This document shows positions 43,922 to 52,275 of a stretch of DNA of 64,000 nucleotides, one piece after another. The position numbers and the translations under genes were made by a program. Under the pieces are notes generated by a model. It was not told the origin of the DNA and searched no databases. It saw only the letters and a list, made by a program, of their open reading frames with translations. This stretch comes from Massilia antarctica (lineage in GTDB: Bacteria > Pseudomonadota > Gammaproteobacteria > Burkholderiales > Burkholderiaceae_D). The DNA lies in contig NZ_CP065053.1 of NCBI RefSeq assembly GCF_015689335.1, forward strand, positions 2,542,001-2,606,000. Direction: 5' to 3'. Numbering within the stretch: position 1 is the stretch's first letter; the number at the start of each line of letters is the position of its first letter.

Positions 43922-44941
43922 TCAGCTGGTGCGCCGGCGGGTCAGGGCCAGCATCAGCAAGCCCGCGAGCAGCAAGGCGCCGCTGGCCGGCTCCGGTATT
44001 GGATGCAGCGAGCCGTCGAACGCTTGCAGGTGCAGCTCGCCGCGCTGGTCGAGCGACTTGACGAACACGCCGCCCTCGATGTTCTGGTTGTTGGTCAGCC
44101 GGGCCGAGGGTGCCAGGATGGCGCCGCCGAACTGGGCGTTGGTGACGATGCTGGTGGCGTTGCGAAAGTTCCAGATCAGCTTGCTGCCGAGGGTTTGTGC
44201 GGAGCCGCCCAGGAAGTTGGCGCCGATGGTCGCGCTGTCGTCGCTCGCGTTCAGGATCACGGTGGTGGCGTCGCCGAGGTTGAACTCGAATTCGCTGGCC
44301 TTGAACACGCCGGCGTCGATCAGGTTGAACACCGCCACGCCGCTGGCGTTGGCCACGGCGTTGAAGGTGGCCTTGCCGTAGCCGTTGAAGGTGACCGTGC
44401 TGCCGGTGCCGGCCATCTGGCTCAGGCTGGCCGAGAGCGCGCCCAGGGAGGCCGAGAAATCGGTCGAGTGCGCCGCATCGGCGTTGGCCTGCATGGCGCT
44501 GTCGCGCGCGGCCACGCGGCCGCCGTTCGTGTTGCTGGCGCTGAGGCTGCCGCCGATCCAGGCTGCGCCGTTGAGATTACTGTTGCGGACATCGCCGTAG
44601 ATCACGCCGCTGCCGGCATTGATGCTTGCGCCGTTCAGGTTACCGCCGATGACGGCGCCGCCGGCATTGACCTTCACCTCGCGCGCATTGCCCATGACGG
44701 TCAGGCCGGCGTAGCTTGACGCCGGCATGTCGTTCACGTGCTGGGCATAGTCGCCGCCGGTGGCCGTGCCGCCCACCCAGGTACGGCCATCGACGTGCGA
44801 TTGCGAGTTCACGTCGGTCAAGACCACGGCGTTGAATTCATGCAGGATTTGCTGGGTGCTCAGCGGCGTGGCCGCCGCCTGGGTGGCGAACACGGTGGCG
44901 GCGATGGCGGTAGCGGCGAGGCGAAGGTGACGGGCGATCAT
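43922..44941 (-). CDS. Choice-of-anchor A surface protein with PEP-CTERM signal
   Basis: 339 residues. Signal peptide (AATAIAATVFATQAAA), then the choice-of-anchor A domain starting FNAVVLTDVNSQSHVDGRTW, with repeated Asn/Gly-rich beta turns (GGNLNGASINAGSGVIYGDV). The C-terminus is a classic PEP-CTERM sorting signal: IPEPASG, a hydrophobic helix and the basic end TRRRTS. Known: such proteins are cut by exosortase and often go into the biofilm matrix. No exosortase gene is in the window. Convergent with the 81-aa gene. Confidence 0.92.
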   Translation of the reverse strand: MIARHLRLAATAIAATVFATQAAATPLSTQQILHEFNAVVLTDVNSQSHVDGRTWVGGTATGGDYAQHVNDMPASSYAGLTVMGNAREVKVNAGGAVIGGNLNGASINAGSGVIYGDVRNSNLNGAAWIGGSLSASNTNGGRVAARDSAMQANADAAHSTDFSASLGALSASLSQMAGTGSTVTFNGYGKATFNAVANASGVAVFNLIDAGVFKASEFEFNLGDATTVILNASDDSATIGANFLGGSAQTLGSKLIWNFRNATSIVTNAQFGGAILAPSARLTNNQNIEGGVFVKSLDQRGELHLQAFDGSLHPIPEPASGALLLAGLLMLALTRRRTS

Positions 44942-45178
44942 GGGATACCTGTGGACTGCGAAAGAGGATGTTGCAGTGCAATATATGCGCGCAGCAATGT
45001 TACCTTTAATTCAATGTGGAAGCGATTCCCAAATTAGAGCATGGACTCTAATTCCTGCCTGCGGCCAATTCCGGGCGAGCGGCGCACCCGGGCGCCATAG
45101 CGGCCCGGCGCTGTGGAATGCGTGGAATTCGACTATTATTCTTCTTTCGGGCCACGCCCGCACCATGAATGCGATCTC

Positions 45179-45679
45179 ATGACAGACGATTTTCCCGATG
45201 ACAGCCCGCAAGACGACGATGCGCCCGTGCAAGAGCCGCGCCTGTGGAAAGGCAATGGCTGGACCGCGCGCGTGATCAAGAACGAAGACGATGAAGGCTG
45301 GGCCGTGGCCATGATCAAGGATGGCGAGCCGGAGCCGGCCCTGGTCGGCCCGTGGACCATGGGAAGGGATAAAAAAAATCCCAAGCCGCTCGACACCAAT
45401 GCCTTCCACACCCTGGTCAAGACCGCCGCCGAAGTGCTGCGCCGCCATGAGCAGCAATTGCACGCCATGCTGCACAAGAGCACCGTGGTTTCGCACGAAG
45501 GCGCCGACATCAAGGTCACCCTCGATATCGTGCCGGACGACGAGCACCCTTACGCGCTCCTGGCCGCCATCGACGAAGAGGGCGAACGGATCGCCCAGGT
45601 GCGCATTTCCGCCAGCTTCAAATTAACCCCCGCCAGCGCCACAGCCTGGGTCGAAAACGACTTTCGCAAGCCTTCCTGA
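45179..45679 (+). CDS. Hypothetical acidic protein, 166 aa
   Basis: From the ATG at 45179 (a GTG at 45113 would add 22 residues). Soluble and acidic, with an N-terminal DDFPDDSPQDDD stretch and a globular body (WTARVIKNEDDEGWAVAMIK; ADIKVTLDIVPDDEHPYALL). No recognised family. It precedes a histidine kinase by 41 bp in the same direction and may share its transcript. Confidence 0.75.
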   Translation: MTDDFPDDSPQDDDAPVQEPRLWKGNGWTARVIKNEDDEGWAVAMIKDGEPEPALVGPWTMGRDKKNPKPLDTNAFHTLVKTAAEVLRRHEQQLHAMLHKSTVVSHEGADIKVTLDIVPDDEHPYALLAAIDEEGERIAQVRISASFKLTPASATAWVENDFRKPS

Positions 45680-45720
45680 CCTGCTAGTATTTCCCTGATG
45701 CACTGCTAAAGGGAAATGCG

Positions 45721-47685
45721 ATGGAGAGCCGTCTCGACCGTCTGGAAGCCGTCCAGGCCATGTTGCTGGGCATCGGACAAATTTCGACGGGGTGCACCGA
45801 CATCAGCGAATTCGTGGGCGCGGTGCACCGCGCGCTGGGCCGCATCATGTATGCGGCCAATTTCTATGTGGCGCTGAGCGACCGCGAGGAGCACACGGTG
45901 CGCTTCGTGTACTACGTCGACGAACGCGATCCCACGCCCGATCCCCAGGAAAAGCTGCGCCTGGCCTCGCCCGAGCAATCGCCCACCGCCTGGGTGATCA
46001 TGAACCGGCGCAATCTGGTCATGACGGGCGATGAAAGCGCCGCGCATGAGGTCGATGGCCATGCCTGGGGCCGCGGCACGCGCGCCGAGCAGTGGATGGG
46101 CTGCCCCTTGCTCGACCACCAGCACCAGGCGCTGGGCGCCATCGTGCTGCAAAGTTATAGCCCCGAGCATACCTACAGCGAGGAAGACCAGGCGCTGTTT
46201 TCGCTGATCGCCAACCACGTCTCGAACGCGCTGCAAGGCATCCAGAGCGTGGACCGGCTCGAGCGCGCGGTGCATGAGCGCACGGCCTTGCTGGCGCACG
46301 AAGTGGCCGAGCGGCGCCGCGCCGAAGCGGTCCAGCACGCGCTGTACGAGATCGCCAATCTGTCGGCGTCGGCGGTCGATGCGGAGATGTTGTCGGGCAA
46401 TCTGCACAATATCATCAGCGAACTGATCGTCGCCGACAACTTCCTGATCGCGCTGTACCACCCGGAAACGCACGAGTTCAGCATTCCGTATTTCGTCGAC
46501 CAGAAGCACGCCGAGGCGCCGGTCAAGCGCTTCGCTTACGGGGTGGGGATGAGTTCCTACATTTTGGACAGCAAGCAGGCTTGCCTGCACGATTCGGCCA
46601 GCTATGCGCGCCTGGTGGCCGAGCGCAACATGGGCGAGCCCTTGGGCAGCGTCGAGATCGCCAGCTGGATGGGAGCGCCGATGCTGGTGCATGACCAGCC
46701 GTACGGCGTGATCATCGTGCAGAGCTACGACCCGGCCATCGTCTACACCGAGGCCGATCTGGAGCTGCTGGCCTTCATGGCCAGCCACGTGGCGGTGGCG
46801 ATCGCGCGCATGCAGGCCGACCGCGCGGTGCGGGTGGCCAAGGAGCGCCTGGAGCAGCAGAACGGCGCCCTGAACGCGGCGCTGACGGCGCTGCGCGATG
46901 CCCAGACCGAACTGGTGCGCCAGGAAAAGCTGGCCTCCCTGGGGCGGCTGGTGGCCGGTGTGGCGCACGAAATCAATACGCCGCTGGGCATTTGCGTGAC
47001 CGCCACCAGCCATCTGGTGCAGGAACTGAAACTGACGCGCGAGGAAATGGCGGCTGGCGAGATGACGGAAGATAGCCTGCAGCAGTTTTTCGACATCATC
47101 GACCAGTCGCTGCGCATCATGACCACCAATACCCAGCGCGCGGCGGCGCTGGTGCGCAGCTTCAAGCAAGTGGCGGTGGACCAGTCGTCGGAGGATATCC
47201 GCAGCTTTAACATGAAGGCCTACCTGGCCGAAGTGCTGCTGTCCTTGCAGCCGCGCCTGAAGGGGCGGCCGCTGAAGGTGGAGGTCGATTGTCCGGACGA
47301 GATCGTGCTCGATAGTTTTCCGGGGGCGGTGTCGCAGATCGTGACCAATCTGGTGATGAATTCGCTGGTGCACGGTTTTACGCGCGAGCAGGCGGGGACC
47401 ATCCGGATGGAAGTGCGGCTCGACGGCGGGCAGGTGTGGTTCGACTACAGCGATGACGGCGCCGGCATGGATCAGGAAACCCTGGCGAAGTTGTTCGATC
47501 CGTTTTTCACGACGCGGCGCGGGCAGGGCGGCAGCGGGCTGGGCGCGCATATCGTGTACAACCTGGTGACCGGGCCGCTGGGCGGGTCGGTCAAGGTGGA
47601 CAGCGCGCCGGGCCAAGGCTTGCATTACCGGCTGCGCTTTCCGCAGAGCCGCAAGCAGGCGGGTGCCGGAGCGGCGGCGGCTTAG
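45721..47685 (+). CDS. GAF-GAF histidine kinase
   Basis: 654 residues, cytoplasmic, with no membrane segments. Two GAF domains (~10-180 and ~205-370) are joined by a coiled coil; a HisKA domain has phosphoacceptor His416 in GVAHEINTPLGI; and a HATPase follows with N-box TNLVMNSLVHGF, G1 DDGAGM, F-box FDPFFTTRR and G2 GGSGLGAHIVYNLV. It should autophosphorylate in response to a GAF ligand or redox/light signal. No response regulator is adjacent on the same strand, so its partner is not obvious. The start ATG follows AAAGGGAA. Confidence 0.92.
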   Translation: MESRLDRLEAVQAMLLGIGQISTGCTDISEFVGAVHRALGRIMYAANFYVALSDREEHTVRFVYYVDERDPTPDPQEKLRLASPEQSPTAWVIMNRRNLVMTGDESAAHEVDGHAWGRGTRAEQWMGCPLLDHQHQALGAIVLQSYSPEHTYSEEDQALFSLIANHVSNALQGIQSVDRLERAVHERTALLAHEVAERRRAEAVQHALYEIANLSASAVDAEMLSGNLHNIISELIVADNFLIALYHPETHEFSIPYFVDQKHAEAPVKRFAYGVGMSSYILDSKQACLHDSASYARLVAERNMGEPLGSVEIASWMGAPMLVHDQPYGVIIVQSYDPAIVYTEADLELLAFMASHVAVAIARMQADRAVRVAKERLEQQNGALNAALTALRDAQTELVRQEKLASLGRLVAGVAHEINTPLGICVTATSHLVQELKLTREEMAAGEMTEDSLQQFFDIIDQSLRIMTTNTQRAAALVRSFKQVAVDQSSEDIRSFNMKAYLAEVLLSLQPRLKGRPLKVEVDCPDEIVLDSFPGAVSQIVTNLVMNSLVHGFTREQAGTIRMEVRLDGGQVWFDYSDDGAGMDQETLAKLFDPFFTTRRGQGGSGLGAHIVYNLVTGPLGGSVKVDSAPGQGLHYRLRFPQSRKQAGAGAAAA

Positions 47686-47712
47686 CCATCTGTCGGATCG
47701 TTGCTGGTCGGG

Positions 47713-48342
47713 TCAATGCCGTGGTGTGGATGTTCGGCCACTGGGCAGAATAGCGACATTAAACTTGCTGAGCAGCGCGCCATATGCCGGATGATTTTTC
47801 AATGGCATGACTGTCGATGATCGCCGTAGACAGGACCTTTCAAACAAGGCGACTGCACGGCCGGTGTTCATTTGCCGACTGACATACATGATCCCGTCTA
47901 CATCTGGAAGTTGGTCATGCAAGGAGGCACTAACAAGCATGGAATCCGTATAATCGTCGGACGAGCAAAGATCGTTGTTGAGCCCAAGGGCTTTGAGACA
48001 GGAGCCTGTGAGATTCACCAATGCAAGGAGCGGTTTGTTCGGGCGCTGGTAGCCCACAATGTGCCTTGCGGCGATATTTTTTTCGTCGATGAACCACGCG
48101 CCATCCGAAAATTGCCCGCTTTGATGCAAGATGGTTTCTGCGAAAGCTACGTCCAGCATCAGCGCGGCGTAGGTCACCCCGAACACCTCGGCAGGATCGT
48201 CGAAGCGGTATGCTTTGCTCTTTCCCCAGTATGGTTCGGTTGCCGGGAAACGGCTCAGCCGCAGAAGCCTGTTCACGTGAAGGGGCAAGATGTGCACGAT
48301 TCCTGCTGCGGCGGCAGCCTTGAAGTCCCATCTGGCACTCAA
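47713..48342 (-). CDS. RES-domain toxin (probable NAD+ phosphorylase)
   Basis: 209 residues starting from a TTG that overlaps the antitoxin stop (TTGA). RES features are visible: LRLSRF near the N-terminus, WGKSKAYRFDDP, AFAETILHQ with the conserved Glu, and DGIMYVSRQ with the conserved Ser. Known RES toxins, such as MbcT of Mycobacterium tuberculosis, destroy NAD+ in the absence of antitoxin. The tail is slightly extended. Together with the upstream HTH-like gene it forms a typical two-gene toxin-antitoxin unit. Confidence 0.88.
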   Translation of the reverse strand: MSARWDFKAAAAAGIVHILPLHVNRLLRLSRFPATEPYWGKSKAYRFDDPAEVFGVTYAALMLDVAFAETILHQSGQFSDGAWFIDEKNIAARHIVGYQRPNKPLLALVNLTGSCLKALGLNNDLCSSDDYTDSMLVSASLHDQLPDVDGIMYVSRQMNTGRAVALFERSCLRRSSTVMPLKNHPAYGALLSKFNVAILPSGRTSTPRH

Positions 48343-48782
48343 GTGCGGGCCCAGTTGCCCGCGAGGCGAAGAACATCGTCAAGGTTGCCACCGGCGATGG
48401 CATCGGCAACGATTTTACCGCCCAATGCCCCGTGCTGACGCAGGAAAAACAGCAGCTTGCTGGACGGGTCGACATCGCCCAGTGTGCGGTTGATACGCGC
48501 CAGTTTGCCGCGTTCGAATCTGAGCGCTTCGCGCGCATACCAGTGCTTGCCGTTAGCCCATACGGCAAAAATTTCTCCGCGTTTGCGTGCTGCATGCACT
48601 GCCTGGCTGCTGATGTTCCAAGCGTGCGCCACTGCGTTGGTGTCGACCAGGACGCGATCCTGAATCCATTTCGCCAACACAGCGTCACCGCGCGCGAGCG
48701 CACGCATTGTCGCTTCTTCGTTGGCGCGCCTGACCGCATCGACTGCTGGCGCGCCCGGTTGGGGGACGGTTGCTGCTGACAT
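48339..48782 (-). CDS. Antitoxin-like HTH protein partner of RES
   Basis: 147 residues. The middle looks like a helix-turn-helix (NAVAHAWNISSQAVHAARKR), then WYAREALRFERGK, and the C-terminus (GKIVADAIAGGNLDDVLRLA) resembles the toxin-binding helix bundle of Xre/MbcA/ParS antitoxins. The centre differs from the standard DUF2384 arrangement, so exact family is uncertain. By position, upstream and overlapping the toxin, it should neutralise RES and repress the operon. Confidence 0.78.
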   Translation of the reverse strand: MSAATVPQPGAPAVDAVRRANEEATMRALARGDAVLAKWIQDRVLVDTNAVAHAWNISSQAVHAARKRGEIFAVWANGKHWYAREALRFERGKLARINRTLGDVDPSSKLLFFLRQHGALGGKIVADAIAGGNLDDVLRLAGNWART

Positions 48783-48860
48783 AAAATGCCCTTGGCTGTG
48801 AGCGGTTTCAGTCTAAGTTGGACACCCAAACAACGCAAACGTTCCGAATAAATTACCCGC

Positions 48861-50366
48861 TCAATCCGGCCAGCGCCGGTTGATATCGACCGCCGCATCG
48901 ATATTGGTGATCAGCAGCTCCACGAACACCGGATCGAGGTGCTGGCCGGAGACTTCGCGCAAGTGCGCCACCACCTCGTCCAGCGGCCAGGCTTCCTTGT
49001 AGCAGCGCTTGTGACTGAGCGCATCGAACACATCGGCCACCGCCACGATGCGCGCGTACACATGAATGTCCGCCCCGATCAAACCCTGCGGATACCCGCT
49101 GCCATCGAATTTTTCATGATGCTGGTGGGCGATCACGGCCGCCGCCTTCAAGATCGGCCGCGACGAACCATCCAGGATCGACAGCCCCACGGTCGGGTGC
49201 TGCTTCATGATGTCCCATTCCTCGGGCGTGAGCTTGCCGGGCTTGAGCAGCACAGCATCCGGGGTGGCGATCTTGCCGATGTCGTGCATCGGCGCGGCAT
49301 GCATCAGCACCGCCGTTTCATCCTCCGGCATGCCGGACGCCTGCGCCAGCATATGACACACCTGCGACATGCGGCGCACGTGGTTGCCCGCCTCGTTCGA
49401 GCGCGATTCGACCACGTCGCCCAGCCGCATGATCAGCTCGGCCTGGGTATCGGTGATCTCTTGCGTGAGCAGGATATTGTCAAAGGCAATCGCCACCCCC
49501 GAACAAAACACTTCGAGCAGTTGCGCATCGATGTCGGCGATTTCTTCCACGCCCTTGAGTACCAGCAAAGACGCCTTGCCGCTGTTGTTGGGGAAGTAAC
49601 CGACATAGGTGTCGCCATGCAAACGCGAAATGCGGTTGCTGCGTGCGTCGTCGAGCTGGGCCATCAGTTCCGGGCCGAGCAGGCTCTCGCCGATGTCGCC
49701 AATCTGGGCCAGGATTTCATACTCGCTCTGGCCGGTGATCACGCTGGCGCCCGACAGGCGCAGCAGCATGCTTTTTTCCAGCCGCAGCAGGGCCACGACT
49801 TGCTGCAGCAAGCCGCTGGCAAAGTCTTTCAGATTGCGCTGCTGGAAAATGTGCGAGGATGCCGCGATCACCCGCTCCAACCCTTCGCGATAATTGGCTT
49901 GCAGCAGGCGCGCTTCCTCGACCTTCATGATGTCGCGGTAGGCGCGCAGGGCGGCAAAGGTGGTGGTGAACAGTTTGGTGCGGTCGAGCTCGGTCTTTTC
50001 CTTGTAATCGTTGATGTCGTAATTGACGATCACGCGCTCTTCCGGCGCCTGGCCCGGCTGGCCGGTGCGCAGCACGATGCGGGTGAACTGGTTGCCCAGG
50101 TCTTCGCGCATCCAGCGCGCCACTTCCAGGCCGCTGTCGTCGTGCTCCATCACCACGTCGAGAAACACCAGCGCGATATCGCTCTCGCGCGCCAGCACTT
50201 GCTTGGCCTCGGCGCCGGTGTAAGCGTGCAAAAAAGTCAGGGCGCGGCCGTCGAGGCGGAAGCGGCTCAGGGTCAGCTTGGTGATGTCGTGGATGTCCGG
50301 CTCATCGTCGACCAGCAACACTTTCCATGGCGCGAGTTTGGGCGTGGCGGATGACAGAAATGACAT
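48861..50366 (-). CDS. Response regulator with DUF3369 and HD-GYP domains
   Basis: 501 residues from the ATG at 50366 (GGAA upstream). Receiver domain (~14-135; phosphoacceptor Asp70 in ALVFLDVVM, Lys in NDYKEKTE), a middle DUF3369 domain (~150-320) and a C-terminal HD-GYP domain (~325-495). HD-GYP residues are intact: His361-Asp362 in MHDIGK, then HQHHEKFDGSGYPQGL. Known: HD-GYP enzymes degrade c-di-GMP to GMP. The GYP tripeptide is present, so activity is likely. No kinase gene is adjacent; it stands alone downstream of the antitoxin promoter region. Confidence 0.93.
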   Translation of the reverse strand: MSFLSSATPKLAPWKVLLVDDEPDIHDITKLTLSRFRLDGRALTFLHAYTGAEAKQVLARESDIALVFLDVVMEHDDSGLEVARWMREDLGNQFTRIVLRTGQPGQAPEERVIVNYDINDYKEKTELDRTKLFTTTFAALRAYRDIMKVEEARLLQANYREGLERVIAASSHIFQQRNLKDFASGLLQQVVALLRLEKSMLLRLSGASVITGQSEYEILAQIGDIGESLLGPELMAQLDDARSNRISRLHGDTYVGYFPNNSGKASLLVLKGVEEIADIDAQLLEVFCSGVAIAFDNILLTQEITDTQAELIMRLGDVVESRSNEAGNHVRRMSQVCHMLAQASGMPEDETAVLMHAAPMHDIGKIATPDAVLLKPGKLTPEEWDIMKQHPTVGLSILDGSSRPILKAAAVIAHQHHEKFDGSGYPQGLIGADIHVYARIVAVADVFDALSHKRCYKEAWPLDEVVAHLREVSGQHLDPVFVELLITNIDAAVDINRRWPD

Positions 50367-50539
50367 GAACAAGTTCCGATACCGGTAGTTGCAAGGCAAG
50401 CACATCGGTAGCTAAGCAGCTGCCGCTGACACAAGGAGCACCGTTCGATTGTAGTCCGACTGCACCCTATTAACAACATGCAATACGAAACCCATCCCGC
50501 ATGCGCGACGATTCGTTCAGCGTTGTTGCAGGCGCGCTA

Positions 50540-51277
50540 TCAGCCGTAGCGTTTTTGGCATTTTTCGCAGTAAAATGCGCGCCGTTTTGTCAGCCCCAGG
50601 TGTCCTTTTGAAAACGGAATGGCGCAGCGCGGACAGGTGCTCTTGCGGTGCGCCAGCCAGTGCTGTTTGAGCACGTATTGCTTTTTCCATTCGAGGAAAT
50701 CGAAGCTATATTGACGCGCCTGCTCCACCAGGGCGCGCAGCTTGGGCGCCGGCAGCGCGCCGATGGTCGAGAGCGGATGCAGGCGGATCCGGAACAGCAC
50801 TTCATTCTTGATGATGTTGCCCACGCCGGCGAAAATGGTCTGGTCGAGCAGGGCGTCGCAGGCCAGCATGTCCGGCGCGGCGCGCAGCTTCTTGCGCGCC
50901 TTGGCCGGATCCCAGGTCGGCGACATGATGTCCGCGTCCCAGTCGTAGATGGCATCGAGGTCGGGGTCGATGTGCTTGACCGAGCAGGCGTAGAAATTCA
51001 GTTCGCTGCCATCGGTAAATTCCAATGCCATGCGCGGTGGCTTGTCCTTGCGTTCATCGATGCGGTAACTGCCGAACAGCATGAAGTGAATGCGCAGCAC
51101 CGTGTGCGGCAATTCAATGAGGAAATGCTTGCCCCAGCTGCGCAGCGACACGATTTTCTGTCCCTCCAGGCTGGGCAGGTCGACAGTCTTGCTGTTGCCG
51201 CTGGCACGGGCAATTTCCTTGCCGACGAAACGGGTGGTTTCTTCGCGCAGGATGACGAGTGATGGTCCTTCGGGCAC
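50540..51277 (-). CDS. nei: Endonuclease VIII-like (Fpg/Nei) DNA glycosylase
   Basis: 245 residues from a GTG at 51277 that yields the catalytic N-terminus Val/Met-Pro-Glu-Gly-Pro; GGAG is six bases upstream. Pro2 is the Schiff-base residue and Glu3 the general acid of the family. The helix-two-turn-helix block is DQTIFAGVGNIIKNEVLF and a C4 zinc finger closes the protein (CPRC then CEKC). Role: removes oxidised pyrimidines and cuts the abasic site in base excision repair. An upstream in-frame ATG at 51340 would hide the Pro and is rejected. Confidence 0.93.
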   Translation of the reverse strand: MPEGPSLVILREETTRFVGKEIARASGNSKTVDLPSLEGQKIVSLRSWGKHFLIELPHTVLRIHFMLFGSYRIDERKDKPPRMALEFTDGSELNFYACSVKHIDPDLDAIYDWDADIMSPTWDPAKARKKLRAAPDMLACDALLDQTIFAGVGNIIKNEVLFRIRLHPLSTIGALPAPKLRALVEQARQYSFDFLEWKKQYVLKQHWLAHRKSTCPRCAIPFSKGHLGLTKRRAFYCEKCQKRYG

Positions 51278-51435
51278 GGTGATCTCCTTTTTCCCGATTC
51301 TGGATTGAAAGCAGGAATGGCAGTGTGCGGCGACTAACATTTCGATACAAAGCGTGACAAGCTGGTGACCGACGCCGCTGTCAAAAGCGCGTATATTCAG
51401 TAGAAAGAAGCGCTGTGCGCATTGAAAGGATGGAC

Positions 51436-51930
51436 ATGAAAAACGTATTGATGAAGATCTTGCAGGCCGGTGCGCTGGCGGCGGTGCTGGCCTTGCCGGC
51501 CAGTGCCGCCACGGCCGCGGCGACGGTGACGTATGTCGAGCCGGACCGTTTTACCGACGTGCCGTTCGCGCCGTGGGAAAGGGAGCGCGTGCTCAAGGAG
51601 CTCACCGCCCATGTCGAGAAACTGGCGGCCAGTCTGCCGCCCGGGCAGGAACTCAAGGTGGAGGTGCTCGACCTCGACCTGGCCGGCCAGGTCAAACCGA
51701 ATTTTCGCGGCGGCCAGGATGTGCGGGTGATGAACGGCGGCGCCGACTGGCCGCATATTCACCTGCGCTACAGCATCGCCGAGGGCGACAAGGTGATCAA
51801 GTCGGGCGAGGAAAAGCTGAGCAATATGCAGTACCTGAACCGCATGAACCAGTACGGCAACAACGAGCTGCTGCGCTACGAGAAGCAGATGCTCGACGAC
51901 TGGTTCAAGCAGTTCGTGGCGCCGCGCTAG
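51436..51930 (+). CDS. Exported DUF3016 protein
   Basis: 164 residues with a signal peptide (LMKILQAGALAAVLALPASA) and the mature block YVEPDRFTDVPFAPWERERV. The body is mixed alpha/beta with a tryptophan-rich end (EKQMLDDWFKQFVAPR), typical of DUF3016. ATG 51436 follows AAAGGA; ATG 51430 is in frame. Function unknown, probably periplasmic. It is followed by a large repeat-rich region without genes. Confidence 0.82.
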   Translation: MKNVLMKILQAGALAAVLALPASAATAAATVTYVEPDRFTDVPFAPWERERVLKELTAHVEKLAASLPPGQELKVEVLDLDLAGQVKPNFRGGQDVRVMNGGADWPHIHLRYSIAEGDKVIKSGEEKLSNMQYLNRMNQYGNNELLRYEKQMLDDWFKQFVAPR

Positions 51931-52048
51931 GGTTGTCTGATTGAATCCAAGGGAAAACCGCACTTTGTTCCGTCGTTCCTGCGCAGGCGGGAACGCATGC
52001 GTTCCCCCCAATTTCGCACAGTAGCCACTGGCGGCTCGAGGAACTTGG

Positions 52049-52197
52049 GTTCCCGCCTCTCCAGGAACTAGTCTTTGCCGCTAATTTGAGCAGCTTTGCG
52101 ACTCCAAACCTCGAAACCGTCGCTCCCGCGCAGGCGGAAACGCATGCGTTTCCCCCATAGCACCGTCGATATACGAATGTGCTATGGATTCCCGCCT
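52049..52197 (+). repeat. 149-bp direct repeat, copy 2
   Basis: Matches 21141-21289 with one difference. Includes the CCATAGCAC/GTGCTATGG hairpin (52155-52187). Confidence 0.92.
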
Positions 52198-52265
52198 CTC
52201 CAGGAACTAGCCTTTGCCGCTAAGTTACGCAGCTTTGCGACCACAGGCGTCAAAACCGTCGTTCC

Positions 52266-52275
52266 CGCGTAGGCG
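52266..52275 (+). repeat. Target-site duplication, left
   Basis: CGCGTAGGCG immediately before the IS; identical to 53588-53597 after it. Removing the IS and one copy restores the palindrome GTTCCCGCGTAGGCGGGAAC. Confidence 0.93.

Larger units (their letters stand above)
51974..52275. repeat. Composite intergenic repeat, left part of array B/C
   Basis: From 51931 to the IS element there is no gene. Palindromes GTTCCTGC/GCGGGAAC (51975-51994) and GAACGCATGCGTTC follow each other; the 149-bp block is next, then a second unit (52198-52275) that is cut by the IS. The same order appears in copy A at 21.1-21.4 kb. Confidence 0.82.

Noticed and set aside
47930..48898. 322-codon minus-strand frame over the RES toxin/antitoxin
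   Set aside because: Overlaps both TA genes in another frame; no coherent domain, while the two TA frames overlap in the expected way.
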